From contig NZ_JH980292.1 in assembly GCF_000314005.1 (NCBI RefSeq), positions 4,728,598-4,792,597 on the forward strand: 64,000 nucleotides of DNA. The letters are read 5' to 3'. Every line of letters begins with the position of its first letter. The first letter of the stretch is position 1. The DNA is from Spirulina subsalsa PCC 9445 (lineage in GTDB: Bacteria; Cyanobacteriota; Cyanobacteriia; Cyanobacteriales; Spirulinaceae). The notes beneath the pieces are model-generated. The model was not told the DNA's origin, searched no databases, and saw only the letters and a program-made list of their open reading frames with translations. Position numbers and translations under genes: made by a program. Of this stretch, positions 8,744 to 17,560 are shown one piece after another.

Positions 8744-10588
8744 ATGCCTGATTTTTTCAGCCAGACCATTTGGCTCATTCCCTGCTATGCGCTAATTGGC
8801 GCGGGACTTGCTCTGCCGTGGTCGCCGGGATTTATTCGCCGAACTGGACCGAGGCCGGCCGGATATGTGAACGCCCTGATGACGTTTATGGCGTTTGTTC
8901 ATAGTCTGATTGCCCTGATCCAGACTTGGAAGCAGCCCCCTTATAGTCTTTCCTTCGAGTGGCTCAATGCCCCCGGATTAACTATTAGCCTAGACTTGGA
9001 AGTGTCCAGCGTTGCTCTAGGGGCTTGTGTTTTGATTACGGGCTTAAACTTGGTCGCTCAAATTTATGCGATCGCCTACTTAGAGATGGATTGGGGCTGG
9101 GCGCGTCTTTACTCCCTCCTCGGACTGTTTGAAGCGGGAATGTGTCTGCTAGTCCTCTGTAGCTCCCTCTTCTTTAGCTACGTCATCCTAGAAATCCTCA
9201 CCCTAGGAACTTATCTCATCGTCGGGATTTGGTACAATCAATCCCTCGTGGTCACTGGGGCAAGAGATGCTTTCCTCACCAAACGGGTGGGCGACCTCAT
9301 TCTGTTGATGGCCGTGGTCGCCCTCTTGCCCCTCTCAGGAACATGGAACTTTAGGGAACTAGCCCTCTGGGCGCAAACGGTAGACCTTGACCCTACCGTA
9401 GCCACCCTGTTGGCCTTGGCGCTAATTGCCGGCCCGGTGGCAAAATGCGCTCAGTTTCCCCTCCACCTCTGGCTGGATGAAGCCATGGAGGGGCCTTATC
9501 CTGCCACCATTCTCCGGAATACCGTCGTGGTGTCTACCGGGGCTTGGGTATTAATTAAAGTGCAGCCCATTCTCGCCCTTTCTCCTTTGGGGTCTAGCGT
9601 TGTGTTCGCCATTGGGGCGGCGACGGCGGTAGGAACTAGCCTGATTTCTGTGGCTCAAATTGATGTGAAACGGGTCTTGTCCTATCTGACCAGTGCCTAT
9701 CTGGGAATTATCTTTATCGCGGTGGGTGTTGGGGCCACTCAAGCGGCACTGGTCTTACTACTCGCCTATGCTCTGGCCATGTCTCTGTTGATTATGAGTA
9801 CCGGGGGAATTGTTCTCAACAACATTAGCCAAGACCTCACCCAGTATGGGGGCTTATGGTCCCGTCGTCCCATTTCCGGCCTCTGCCTGATGGTGGGGGG
9901 TCTTTCCCTGATTGCTCTCCCTCCCTTTGCTGGTTTTTGGTCGTTAGTCCCCATTGCCGATGCACTCTGGGACAATCATCCCCCCCTGTTTGCTGTGGTG
10001 TTGGCGGTTAATGCCATCGTCGCCTTTAGTGTGACTCGTCTGTTTGGGCGGATGTTTGCCGGAGTCGTGACGGACTTTACCCGTCGTTCCCCGGAGGGGC
10101 TTTGGTTGCTAGTTCTGCCCATGACCGTGGTTGCAGGTGTCACCCTCCATCTGCCCTTACTGTTTGTTCAATGGCAAATGCTCCCCGATTGGGCGGTGGT
10201 CAATCCGGTTCTGGCGGTCTTGCTTACGGGGTCAAGTGTAGCGGGGATTGGTTTAGGGGCTTTGGTTTATCTCAATCCCAACTGGCCTAAACCTGTCAAA
10301 CTGAGTTCCCAAGCCTTACAAGATTTCTTTGCCTATGATTTCTATACTCCCCAACTGTATAAGGGAACGATCATTTTTGCGGTGGATCGGATTTCTCGGG
10401 CGGTGTATTGGTTAGACCGCTACATCATTGATGGGGCGGTGAATTTGGTGGGCTTGGCGACGGTGTTTAGTGGGGAAACGCTCAAATATAACACCAGTGG
10501 GCGATCGCAATTTTACGCCTTCTCTATTATCCTCAGCGTCGCGATTTTCATTGTTCTAACCATCTTCCCCTATGTTTCCAGCCTCTAA
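8744..10588 (+). CDS. ndhF3: NDH-1MS subunit NdhF3 (CO2-uptake NAD(P)H dehydrogenase, chain 5 family)
   Basis: The 614-residue polytopic thylakoid membrane protein belongs to the NuoL/MrpA antiporter-like family. RRTGPRPAGYVN near residue 30 and FLTKRVGDLILL at about 183 fit the short NdhF3/NdhF4 group rather than NdhF1. The proton-channel core includes KCAQFPLHLWLDEAMEGPYP and VDVKR-like IDVKRVLSYLTSA. In NDH-1MS complexes NdhF3 and NdhD3 replace NdhF1/NdhD1 and couple electron flow to hydration of CO2 by CupA. The order ndhF3-ndhD3-cupA and the sizes favour the inducible high-affinity complex over the constitutive F4-D4-CupB version. Confidence 0.85.
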   Translation: MPDFFSQTIWLIPCYALIGAGLALPWSPGFIRRTGPRPAGYVNALMTFMAFVHSLIALIQTWKQPPYSLSFEWLNAPGLTISLDLEVSSVALGACVLITGLNLVAQIYAIAYLEMDWGWARLYSLLGLFEAGMCLLVLCSSLFFSYVILEILTLGTYLIVGIWYNQSLVVTGARDAFLTKRVGDLILLMAVVALLPLSGTWNFRELALWAQTVDLDPTVATLLALALIAGPVAKCAQFPLHLWLDEAMEGPYPATILRNTVVVSTGAWVLIKVQPILALSPLGSSVVFAIGAATAVGTSLISVAQIDVKRVLSYLTSAYLGIIFIAVGVGATQAALVLLLAYALAMSLLIMSTGGIVLNNISQDLTQYGGLWSRRPISGLCLMVGGLSLIALPPFAGFWSLVPIADALWDNHPPLFAVVLAVNAIVAFSVTRLFGRMFAGVVTDFTRRSPEGLWLLVLPMTVVAGVTLHLPLLFVQWQMLPDWAVVNPVLAVLLTGSSVAGIGLGALVYLNPNWPKPVKLSSQALQDFFAYDFYTPQLYKGTIIFAVDRISRAVYWLDRYIIDGAVNLVGLATVFSGETLKYNTSGRSQFYAFSIILSVAIFIVLTIFPYVSSL

Positions 10589-10594
10589 TCCCCA

Positions 10595-10700
10595 TCTTGT
10601 CCCCCCCCATCTTCTTCCCCCCTTCCAAAGGGGGGCTAGGGGGGATAAGTCCCTTGAAAGGGGGGCTAGGGGGGATAAGTCCCCAACGTGGCAACTAGGA
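10595..10700. repeat. Tandem CT-rich direct repeat between ndhF3 and ndhD3
   Basis: GGGGGGCTAGGGGGGATAAGTCCC occurs twice in tandem (about 10628 and 10659), followed by a partial third unit. The same kind of unit (CCCCCCTAGCTCCCCTTTGG) is at about 50146-50165. The repeat widens the gap between two genes that are normally close. It has no coding frame and no clear terminator. Confidence 0.6.
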
Positions 10701-10753
10701 GGGATACTCCCTTAGCAATCCCGCTCATCTCTATCACATCTTGTTAATCAACC

Positions 10754-12238
10754 ATGCTCACAATCCTAATCCTGATTCCGTTAATCGGAGCGTTACTGAT
10801 TAGCTTCGTCAAATCTGGCACCACAGCCCGCAAGGTTGCCCTAGGGACAGCTACAGTAGGGTTCTTCTGGACACTCTGGCTCTTAAGTCAATTCGACTTG
10901 AACAATAGCGGCCTGCAATTTTCTGAATATATCCCCTGGGCCAATACCATTGGCTTAAGTTATAGCCTCGGTGTAGATGGTCTGTCTCTGCCCTTATTAG
11001 TCTTAAATGCCTTTTTAACGGCTGTTGTGGTTTATAGTAGTACCGCCGCCATTGGACGTTCTCAACTCTACTATGCCCTCATTCTTTTAGTGAACGCCGG
11101 AGTGGCTGGCGCCTTCCTCGCCCAGAATCTGCTGCTTTTCGTCCTCTTCTTTGAATTGGAGTTAATTCCCCTCTACCTGCTCATTGCCATCTGGGGGGGC
11201 GAAAAACGGGGCTATGCGGCGATGAAATTCCTCCTTTATACGGCGCTGTCGGGAATTTTAATCCTAGCGGCGTTCTTAGGGGTGGTCGTCCTCAGTGGTC
11301 GCCTCAACTTTGATTATGATAGTCTCGCCAGTCAAAACCTCTCCCTCCAAGCCCAATTGATTATCCTAACCCTCCTATTAGTGGGGTTAGGGATTAAAAT
11401 TCCCTTGGTTCCCCTCCATACTTGGTCACCCGATGCCTATGTGGAAGCTTCTCCCCCGATTGCCATTCTCTTGGGGGGGATTCTGGCTAAACTCGGCACC
11501 TACGGCTTAATTCGCTTTGGCCTCCAGATGTTCCCTCAAACTTGGTCAATTGTCGCCCCCGGATTAGCCGTTATTGGGGCAATTAGCGTCATGTATGGGT
11601 CTTTGAGTGCGATCGCCCAACAAGATATCAAGCGCATGGTTGCCTATAGTTCCATCGGTCACATGGGCTATATTCTCGTGTCGGCCGCCGCCGGAACCGA
11701 ATTGAGCATTTTAGGTGCGATCGCCCAAATGATTGCTCATGGTCTAATTCTCGCCCTACTCTTTAACCTCGTCGGTATCGTAGAAGCCAAAGTCGGCACC
11801 CGGGAACTCTCCAAACTCAATGGTTTAATGAATCCCATTCGCGGCCTACCCCTCGTCAGTGGTTTACTCGTGGCGGCCGGGATGGCCAGCGCGGGAATTC
11901 CGGGGTTAGTGGGATTTGCGGCTGAATTTATCGTGTTTCAGGGCAGTTTTCCCGTCTTTCCTCTGCCTACCCTCGTTTGTATCCTCTCTTCTGGGTTAAC
12001 CGCCGTCTATTTCGTCATTCTGCTCAATCGTACCTGTTTCGGCAAACTCGACAACAACCTAGCCTATTATGATCGTCTGACTTGGGCGGAACGCTGGCCG
12101 GCTCTCGTGTTGTGCGCCACGATCTTCTACTTTGGTCTACAACCCAACGCCCTAATTCGTTGGATGCAGCCCACAGCCGTGGCCATTGCCTCCACCGTAC
12201 CCCCCACCCCGGAACTCATCGCCCAACAGCCCCAATAA
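10754..12238 (+). CDS. ndhD3: NDH-1MS subunit NdhD3 (chain 4 family)
   Basis: The 494-residue polytopic membrane protein belongs to the NuoM/MrpD antiporter-like family. YSLGVDGLSLPLLVLN at about 70, FFELELIPLYLLIAIWGG at about 130 (with the conserved membrane Glu), and PLHTWSPDAYVEASP at about 220 (with the conserved His) are the family signatures. QQDIKRMVAYSSIGHMGYI completes the core. Its partner NdhF3 lies upstream and the CO2-hydration protein lies 21 bases downstream, so the three are likely transcribed together. The D3 rather than D4 assignment rests on length and context. Confidence 0.85.
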   Translation: MLTILILIPLIGALLISFVKSGTTARKVALGTATVGFFWTLWLLSQFDLNNSGLQFSEYIPWANTIGLSYSLGVDGLSLPLLVLNAFLTAVVVYSSTAAIGRSQLYYALILLVNAGVAGAFLAQNLLLFVLFFELELIPLYLLIAIWGGEKRGYAAMKFLLYTALSGILILAAFLGVVVLSGRLNFDYDSLASQNLSLQAQLIILTLLLVGLGIKIPLVPLHTWSPDAYVEASPPIAILLGGILAKLGTYGLIRFGLQMFPQTWSIVAPGLAVIGAISVMYGSLSAIAQQDIKRMVAYSSIGHMGYILVSAAAGTELSILGAIAQMIAHGLILALLFNLVGIVEAKVGTRELSKLNGLMNPIRGLPLVSGLLVAAGMASAGIPGLVGFAAEFIVFQGSFPVFPLPTLVCILSSGLTAVYFVILLNRTCFGKLDNNLAYYDRLTWAERWPALVLCATIFYFGLQPNALIRWMQPTAVAIASTVPPTPELIAQQPQ

Positions 12239-12259
12239 CCTTATTTTTCCCTAAACATT

Positions 12260-13558
12260 ATGGTTCAATCCCCTCCCCAACCTACCAAAAACCCCCTCCC
12301 CCCCTCCCAGCATCCCTATGCTGAGATTGTCCACCGTCTGGAAGCCGGGGGCTCCATGCTTCCCGACACCCCAGAAAACCTGATGCAAATTATCGGCATT
12401 TATAAAGCCTATGCCGTCCCCATGGACTTCTACTGGCGGGACTTACTCTATATTGCCGAGCAAGTCTTTCTCAATCCCCTACCCGCCTTTAAATATTTTC
12501 TCCCCCAATCCTACTTAGACCGTCCGAATAGTTATGCTGGAGAACAGTCAGAACTGCGAGTCTGGCGGGGGGAAGCGGGGGCGCATCCTGAACTGTTGGA
12601 ATTTATGCAACGGGGCGAAACGCGCCAGATGCCTAAGCTATTCCATCACCTCTGGCATGATCGGATTAACATGGAATTTGCAGAAGCCTGTATGCGGGCT
12701 ATGCTGTGGCATCAAGGCATGGGGGGCGGCTTTTATGACTACCTCGAAAGTGAAGAGTATATCGCCAATTGCGATCGCGCCATCCGAGCCTACTTTAAAG
12801 GGAATCCCTTGATGCTCGGACTCTATAAACTCTTCCCCACCCTGTTCTTAGAACAGGTGCGCCAACTCTCCTACTATGCCAATCTCGGACTCTTCTGGGA
12901 AGTCATGGCCCCCGTCTTCTTTGAAATGTCCGACCTCTACGACGAAGGCCAATTAACCAGCGTCCCCGCCGCCATGGAATTCCTCGTCAACGGGATTTTT
13001 GCCGTCGCCAGTCGTCCCATTTACCATCACGTTTATATCCGAGGGGAATGTTACGAAATCATCCCCAAATCCCAAGGATTTACTTGGCTCTATGAAGCCG
13101 CCCTGCCCTATGTAGAAGCCGTGTTTTACCGCACCGCACCCTTCCGAGGCACAAAATCCTACAACGCCCAAGCCAAACAAGTTCCCTCAGAACAAAAAGA
13201 CTTTCACTATGGCATTCTCTACGCCGATGTTTTCCCCGTCGGCAGTGCAGGCATTCCCCCCACCTTACTAATGCAGGATATGTCCCATTTCCTGCCCTCC
13301 TATTTACGGGACTATTACCAACAACATTGTCGGGGAGAAGATGACCAATTAATCCAGTTAGGGATTACCTTCCAGCGTTCCATGTATAACGTCACCTCCG
13401 CCGTCATCCAAGCCCTACGTCAAGCCACCTGCTATCCCCTTGATGACCCGGATCCTGAGCATTTACAAAAAAATCGGGAATTCTTCGAGGCCCAGTTAGA
13501 TCGTTTTCTGCGTCCTGAAGCTCGATTAGCCGATATCCAGCGTCCCGACTATCGTTAA
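12260..13558 (+). CDS. cupA: CO2 hydration protein CupA (ChpY type)
   Basis: The 432-residue soluble protein sits on the NdhF3/NdhD3 arm of NDH-1MS, where CupA converts CO2 to bicarbonate. The N-terminal 25 residues are Pro-rich. After that come MLPDTPENLMQIIGIYKAYA, FHHLWHDRINMEFAEACM and GILYADVFPVGSAGIPPT, typical of the ChpXY family. The full-length form with the WRDLLYIAEQVFLNPLP segment resembles CupA more than the shorter CupB. In the model operon cupS, encoding a fasciclin-domain subunit, follows cupA. Here repeats and a tnpB relic follow, so cupS is elsewhere or lost. Confidence 0.85.
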   Translation: MVQSPPQPTKNPLPPSQHPYAEIVHRLEAGGSMLPDTPENLMQIIGIYKAYAVPMDFYWRDLLYIAEQVFLNPLPAFKYFLPQSYLDRPNSYAGEQSELRVWRGEAGAHPELLEFMQRGETRQMPKLFHHLWHDRINMEFAEACMRAMLWHQGMGGGFYDYLESEEYIANCDRAIRAYFKGNPLMLGLYKLFPTLFLEQVRQLSYYANLGLFWEVMAPVFFEMSDLYDEGQLTSVPAAMEFLVNGIFAVASRPIYHHVYIRGECYEIIPKSQGFTWLYEAALPYVEAVFYRTAPFRGTKSYNAQAKQVPSEQKDFHYGILYADVFPVGSAGIPPTLLMQDMSHFLPSYLRDYYQQHCRGEDDQLIQLGITFQRSMYNVTSAVIQALRQATCYPLDDPDPEHLQKNREFFEAQLDRFLRPEARLADIQRPDYR

Positions 13559-13650
13559 AATTCCCTATTCCCTATTCCCTATTCCCTATTCCCTATTCCC
13601 TCTCCCCTGCCCCCCTGTTCCCCGTTCCCCGTTCCCTGTTCCCTATTTTG
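13559..13650. repeat. Short tandem repeats (heptamer TTCCCTA, then GTTCCCC)
   Basis: At least five perfect copies of the seven-base unit ATTCCCT run from 13560 to about 13597 and grade into GTTCCCC/GTTCCCT units up to 13643. Heptamer tandem repeats (STRRs) are known in many filamentous cyanobacteria. This block starts immediately after the cupA stop and ends just before a tnpB relic. Related blocks occur at 6600, 7330, 21280, 22790, 35660 and 59050. Confidence 0.85.
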
Positions 13651-13654
13651 AACA

Positions 13655-13870
13655 GATAGAGACGTTGCTGCTACAATGGTTGTGGAGCGACGTGGACTTA
13701 CAGCCCTTGAACTGGGGGTCAAACTGCTTGAGTCCGAAACGGTGATTGCTACGCAACGCTTCGCTACGCAACGCTTCGCGTTCGCGAAGCGTCACGAAGT
13801 GAACGCGAACGGGGATCTCCCGAAAAAGGCATCTAGAACCTCCCGTAGAAGCAGGAAAGCCTCATAGCAA
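13655..13870 (+). pseudogene. tnpB 3' remnant A (IS1341-type element)
   Basis: The frame DRDVAATMVVERRGLTALEL is the last conserved RuvC block of TnpB, with its catalytic Asp. It continues as GVKLLESETV and, after an inserted repeat, PKKASRTSRRSRKAS, the basic C-terminal end. Everything upstream of the DRD block, including the zinc finger, is missing. A palindromic repeat (GCTACGCAACGCTTCG units, about 13750-13813) splits it. The remnant cannot make a working nuclease. Confidence 0.8.
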
Positions 13871-13979
13871 TATGAGGATTCCGCCCTGTACAGCTTGCGG
13901 TCAACGTCGAGAGGAAGTTTACAGCAAGTTGGGTCTATGAATGAAGAATCCCCTAGCCTTTAGGCTCGGGAGTGTCAAC
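13866..13979 (+). ncRNA. omega-RNA-like right end of tnpB remnant A
   Basis: Downstream of the tnpB relic come a stem region around CCCTGTACAGCTTGCGGTCA (13884-13903) and a second hairpin, AATCCCCTAGCCTTTAGGCTCGGG (13948-13971), ending in AGTGTCAAC. The terminal hairpin followed by GTGTCAA is the form of IS200/IS605 right ends. In intact elements the same DNA encodes the guide scaffold (omega RNA) of TnpB. The ORF in which the DUF4230 gene lies reads through the last part of this element. The call rests on similarity to the ends at 37044-37073 and 30313-30333; no transcript is shown. Confidence 0.5.
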
Positions 13980-14003
13980 AAGCCCCAAGTATTAGGTAGA
14001 ACC

Positions 14004-14720
14004 ATGAATACTACTCCCCCCCCTCCCACTCGTTTCCCTCAAAAATTGCTCCTGAGTTTCGCTAAAGCGGGATTTAATACATTTTTAATTATCTTGACGG
14101 TGACAGTTTGGCAATCTGGCAGCAGTTTAGTGAATGAGGTGGGAAAATTCTTCTCATGGCACAAAACAGAACCGGAAATTGATATTTCTAACCTGCTGAT
14201 TGAAAAGTTGCGTAGTGCCAGCGAGTTGACTACAGCAGTCTATGCCATGGAAACAGTAGTTCCGGCCTACCAAAGTCGTGAAATTTTGGGCGTTACCCTA
14301 GGCACGACACGACTCCTCTATGTGGCCTATGGGGAAGTGAAAGCCGGGGTGGATCTCAGTCAATTAACGACTGAGGATGTTCAGGTGGAAAATGGCAGGG
14401 TTATTGTCACCCTGCCCGCTCCTGTAATTTTAGATAGTAAGATTGATGTCAACCGTTCACGGGTCTATGATTATAGTCGAGGGTTTTTAAGTCTCGGGCC
14501 GGATGTGGGGCCACAACTGCAAAGTCAGGCCGCCCAGGAAACCCTAGATCAGATGATAGCGAGCGCCTGTCAAGAGGGGGTTTTAGTTCAAGCAGGCGAT
14601 CGCGCCGAATTAGCGGTAAAAGAACTGTTAACTCTCTCGGGTCATGAACAAGTGGAGATTACAACCGCCCCCCCGAATCTCAGTGCTTGTCCGACCCTAA
14701 CATCTTTCTCTAGTCGGTAA
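14004..14720 (+). CDS. DUF4230 family membrane-anchored protein
   Basis: The start is placed at ATG 14004 (MNTTPPPPT), giving 238 residues. The frame is open from 13941, but those codons translate the end of the preceding IS relic. One N-terminal membrane helix (about residues 24-44: NTFLIILTVTVW) is followed by a soluble DUF4230 domain (about 60-225) with ASELTTAVYAMETVV, LLYVAYGEVKAGVDL and VNGRV-like VENGRVIVTLPAPVIL. DUF4230 proteins are widespread and of unknown function. The next small gene starts 10 bases downstream and may be co-transcribed. Confidence 0.8.
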   Translation: MNTTPPPPTRFPQKLLLSFAKAGFNTFLIILTVTVWQSGSSLVNEVGKFFSWHKTEPEIDISNLLIEKLRSASELTTAVYAMETVVPAYQSREILGVTLGTTRLLYVAYGEVKAGVDLSQLTTEDVQVENGRVIVTLPAPVILDSKIDVNRSRVYDYSRGFLSLGPDVGPQLQSQAAQETLDQMIASACQEGVLVQAGDRAELAVKELLTLSGHEQVEITTAPPNLSACPTLTSFSSR

Positions 14721-14730
14721 CTTGATAACT

Positions 14731-14952
14731 ATGCAAACGACAGGAAAAATTGAACATCGCGGCATGGGGCCGGGTGCTTGGGCATTGGTTGCGGATACGG
14801 GAGAAACCTACGAACTGCGCAATGCCCCTTCTGAACTGTGTCAAGCGGGATTAAAAGTGAAACTCAAGGGGGAGGTGCGACGGGATATTATGACCTTCGC
14901 TATGATTGGCCCGGTGTTTGAGGTGCAATCCTTTGAGGTGATAGGGGAGTAA
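14731..14952 (+). CDS. Small conserved protein of unknown function (73 aa)
   Basis: ATG at 14731 (MQTTGKIEHRGMGPGAW) is preferred over an in-frame TTG at 14722. The protein is soluble, with a short beta-barrel look: LVADTGETYEL, then VKLKGEVRRDIMTFAMIGP and FEVQSFEVIGE. This resembles small OB-like domains annotated DUF5818 in other bacteria, but the match is from memory and weak. It follows the DUF4230 gene closely on the same strand. Confidence 0.6.
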   Translation: MQTTGKIEHRGMGPGAWALVADTGETYELRNAPSELCQAGLKVKLKGEVRRDIMTFAMIGPVFEVQSFEVIGE

Positions 14953-14961
14953 GTTCTGAGG

Positions 14962-16800
14962 TTAAACACAAACTTCTCCCAAAGGAATCGAAGCAATAAG
15001 TTGACGAGTATATTCGGTTTTAGGGTTCTCATAAATCTCGTCGGCCCGGTCGAGTTCTTCAATTTTCCCTTGATTCATAACCATAATGCGATCGCTCATA
15101 AACTTAACCACACTCAAATCATGGGAAATGAAAATATAAGTTAACCCGAACTCCCCCTGTAACTCCTTCAGAAGATTTAAAACCTGCGCTTGCACCGACA
15201 CATCCAAAGCCGACACCGACTCATCACAAATAATAAACCGAGGATTCAGCGCCAAAGCCCGAGCAATACAAATCCGTTGCCGTTGTCCCCCAGAAAACTC
15301 GTGAGGATAGCGATTCACCCAATCTGGATTTAATCCGACCCGTTCCAATAAATAGACCACCCGTTCCCGACGTTCCTTGTCTCCTTTCCCCACTTGATGC
15401 ACTTCCAAGGGTTCTAAAATCGCCTTGCCGATACTGATCCGGGGATCTAGAGAATTATAGGGATTCTGGAACACAATCTGCATTTCTCGACGCAGACGAC
15501 GCAAACGGCGCTTAGAACATTTCGTAATCTCTTCCCCATCAAAATAAATCCGACCTTGTAATTCCGTCGTCAAGCGTAACAACGTGCGCGCTAAGGTCGA
15601 TTTCCCACAGCCTGACTCTCCCACCAATCCCAACGTCTCCCCAGGGTACACCTCAAAGGAAACCGCCTTGACGGCCATCAAATAACGCTTTGAGAAACCA
15701 AACATCCCCCGCACCGGAAACCCCACGCTTAAATCCTGCACCTCCAACAAGGGTTTCGTCGTGGGGGGAATCGTCGTGACTTCCTCCACCTCTGGAGAAA
15801 TGACCGTAAAGGGTTTTTCCTGAATCACCTCCTCCCCATTGTCCCCCCGCACCACTTCCATAAAATCCGACACCGTGGGGAGAAAGGTAAGTTTTTGATC
15901 CAAACGCGGCCGACAAGCTAATAAACCTTTGGTGTAGGGGTGTTGAGGATGTAAAAAGATTTGACCCACCCGGCCTCGTTCAACCACCTTGCCTTTATAC
16001 ATCACCGCCACCTGATCCGCCACTTCCGCAATCACCCCCAAATCATGGGTAATAAAGATTAAAGACATCTGACGCGCTCGGCAAAGCTCCCGCAAAAGGT
16101 CTAAAATGGTCGCCTGCACGGTCACATCCAGCGCCGTTGTAGGTTCATCGGCAATTAACAGGGTAGGATTGCAGGAAATGGCCATAGCAATCATCACCCG
16201 TTGTAATTGTCCCCCCGAGAGTTCATGGGGATAGCGCTTGAGAATCGTCCGTTTTTGGTAGTTGATAGACTCGCTGATGTCACGCTCCGGAATCCGGGTG
16301 GGATCTCCCCCCACTTCTTCGAGATATTGCGCCCTTAACTGCTCATCAGAAGGCAATAAGCGCACTTCTTGCAAGGTCAGAATCGCTTTGCGTCGAGCGT
16401 CGCTTTCAGATACCCCTTGATGGAGTTGAATCGCTTCGACCAGTTGAAAGCCAATGTTATAAACGGGGTTTAAAGAACACATGGGATCTTGGAAAATCAT
16501 GGCAATTTTCCCACCCCGTAAAAGACGGCGTTTTTCTTCGCTGAGGGTTAATAAATTAATGGGATCTTGGTTAGGTTCTGGGGTAAACCAAATTTCTCCC
16601 TCGGTAATGCGTCCGGGTGGGGGAACTAATCCCAATAAAGCCAGAGAGGTGACGGATTTCCCCGATCCTGACTCTCCCACAATCCCCAAGGTTTGACCCC
16701 GTTTTAATTCAAAATCGATCCCATCTACAGCGTTGATGGTTTCTTCTTCGGCGAAAAATTGAACTTTGAGGTGACGAACATCTAATACGGAATCAGTCAT
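14962..16800 (-). CDS. Oligopeptide ABC transporter ATPase with two fused ATPase domains (YejF/DppDF type)
   Basis: The 612-residue cytoplasmic protein holds two complete ABC domains. The first has GESGSGKSV (Walker A, about residue 40), [14 protein letters not shown] (signature) and [12 protein letters not shown] (Walker B). The second has GESGCGKST (about 385), [14 protein letters not shown] and [12 protein letters not shown]. Each carries the oligopeptide-importer C-terminal region ([11 protein letters not shown] and [11 protein letters not shown]). It should drive uptake of peptides, nickel or similar solutes through membrane subunits encoded elsewhere. Both nucleotide sites look intact. 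No permease or binding-protein gene is adjacent. Confidence 0.92.
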   Translation of the reverse strand: MTDSVLDVRHLKVQFFAEEETINAVDGIDFELKRGQTLGIVGESGSGKSVTSLALLGLVPPPGRITEGEIWFTPEPNQDPINLLTLSEEKRRLLRGGKIAMIFQDPMCSLNPVYNIGFQLVEAIQLHQGVSESDARRKAILTLQEVRLLPSDEQLRAQYLEEVGGDPTRIPERDISESINYQKRTILKRYPHELSGGQLQRVMIAMAISCNPTLLIADEPTTALDVTVQATILDLLRELCRARQMSLIFITHDLGVIAEVADQVAVMYKGKVVERGRVGQIFLHPQHPYTKGLLACRPRLDQKLTFLPTVSDFMEVVRGDNGEEVIQEKPFTVISPEVEEVTTIPPTTKPLLEVQDLSVGFPVRGMFGFSKRYLMAVKAVSFEVYPGETLGLVGESGCGKSTLARTLLRLTTELQGRIYFDGEEITKCSKRRLRRLRREMQIVFQNPYNSLDPRISIGKAILEPLEVHQVGKGDKERRERVVYLLERVGLNPDWVNRYPHEFSGGQRQRICIARALALNPRFIICDESVSALDVSVQAQVLNLLKELQGEFGLTYIFISHDLSVVKFMSDRIMVMNQGKIEELDRADEIYENPKTEYTRQLIASIPLGEVCV

Positions 16801-17033
16801 TGGGGATTGATCAGTTTAAGGTTTAACAGGACAAAGGTTTCTAGCCCCTCTTCCCACAGACTCAACGGGAGGGAATTTGTATCGGACAAAAATCCATGAT
16901 TTATCTTAGCAATCGTCGGAAAAAACCGCTCGGTTAACAGGAGCTCGTCCCCCATTGTCCTACACCCTGCTCTCCCTTAGATCCTTCTCCCCAATGCTCC
17001 TGAACTAGCGGGGAGGCTTGGAGGGAGGGTCGG

Positions 17034-17198
17034 TCAAAGTTCCGGTTCTGGTTTAGAATCCGGCAATTCTGGGCAATGTTGAATCTGATTGAAGGAATAC
17101 CCCTGTTGCTGGAGTTGTTCGACAAATTGAGTATTGCTGGGGGGGGGTGGGGGTGGGGTGACGCTACGGTTTTTTTTCAGTTTGGCTTTTCGTCCCAT
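17034..17198 (-). CDS. Small basic protein MGRKAKLKKNR (54 aa)
   Basis: A frame too short for usual ORF cut-offs begins at ATG 17198 and stops at 17034. It has a Lys/Arg-rich start (MGRKAKLKKNR), a run of six Pro, then TQFVEQLQQQGYSFNQIQH and an acidic end PDSKPEPEL. The body shows amphipathic helix spacing and no membrane segment. I recall similar short proteins with this basic start in other cyanobacteria, which supports it as a real gene. Function is unknown. It lies just inside the end of tnpB remnant B. Confidence 0.65.
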   Translation of the reverse strand: MGRKAKLKKNRSVTPPPPPPSNTQFVEQLQQQGYSFNQIQHCPELPDSKPEPEL

Positions 17199-17202
17199 AA
17201 GG

Positions 17203-17560
17203 CTTGCTCCTGTCGTGACATCCTCCCGACACCGACCCTACGGGTACGGTGCGGGCTTCCCCATATTACTATGAGGTCTTCGGTGCTTCTACGGGAGGCT
17301 CTAGATGTCTTTTCAGGGACATCCCTGATAACCTTGTCCTCAACAGGCAGCTTGACCCCCAGGGCTGCAAGTCCACGTTGCTCAACAACCATCGCCGCCG
17401 CAACGTCCCTATCCGTTACAAACCCACAATGAGAACATTTGCTACGCAACGCTTTGCTACGCAACGCTTTGCGTTCACTTCGTGACGCTTTGCTACGCAA
17501 CGCTTCGCGAACGTGAACGCGAACGTACAGTGCGGGGCTTCCCGACGATGAGCTAACTGG
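17203..17560 (-). pseudogene. tnpB 3' remnant B with right-end hairpin
   Basis: Reading the minus strand, CSHCGFVTDRDVAAAMVVEQ (about 17375-17430) is the second half of the TnpB zinc finger plus the last RuvC Asp block. It is followed by LAALGVKLPVEDK and the basic TSRASRRS tail. Downstream is the hairpin CACCG-TA-CCC...GGG-T-CGGTG (17228-17252), ending GGAGGATGTCAC at 17215. Upstream of CSHC, three palindromic repeats (GCGTAGCAAAGCGTTG-like, 17444-17530) have invaded. The 5' two thirds of tnpB are gone. A segment at about 17530-17560 is shared with 24706-24735. Confidence 0.8.

Noticed and set aside
13559-13650. Heptamer tandem repeat as a CRISPR or origin iteron
   Set aside because: There are no spacers, and similar heptamer blocks recur widely in the window, as expected for cyanobacterial STRRs.
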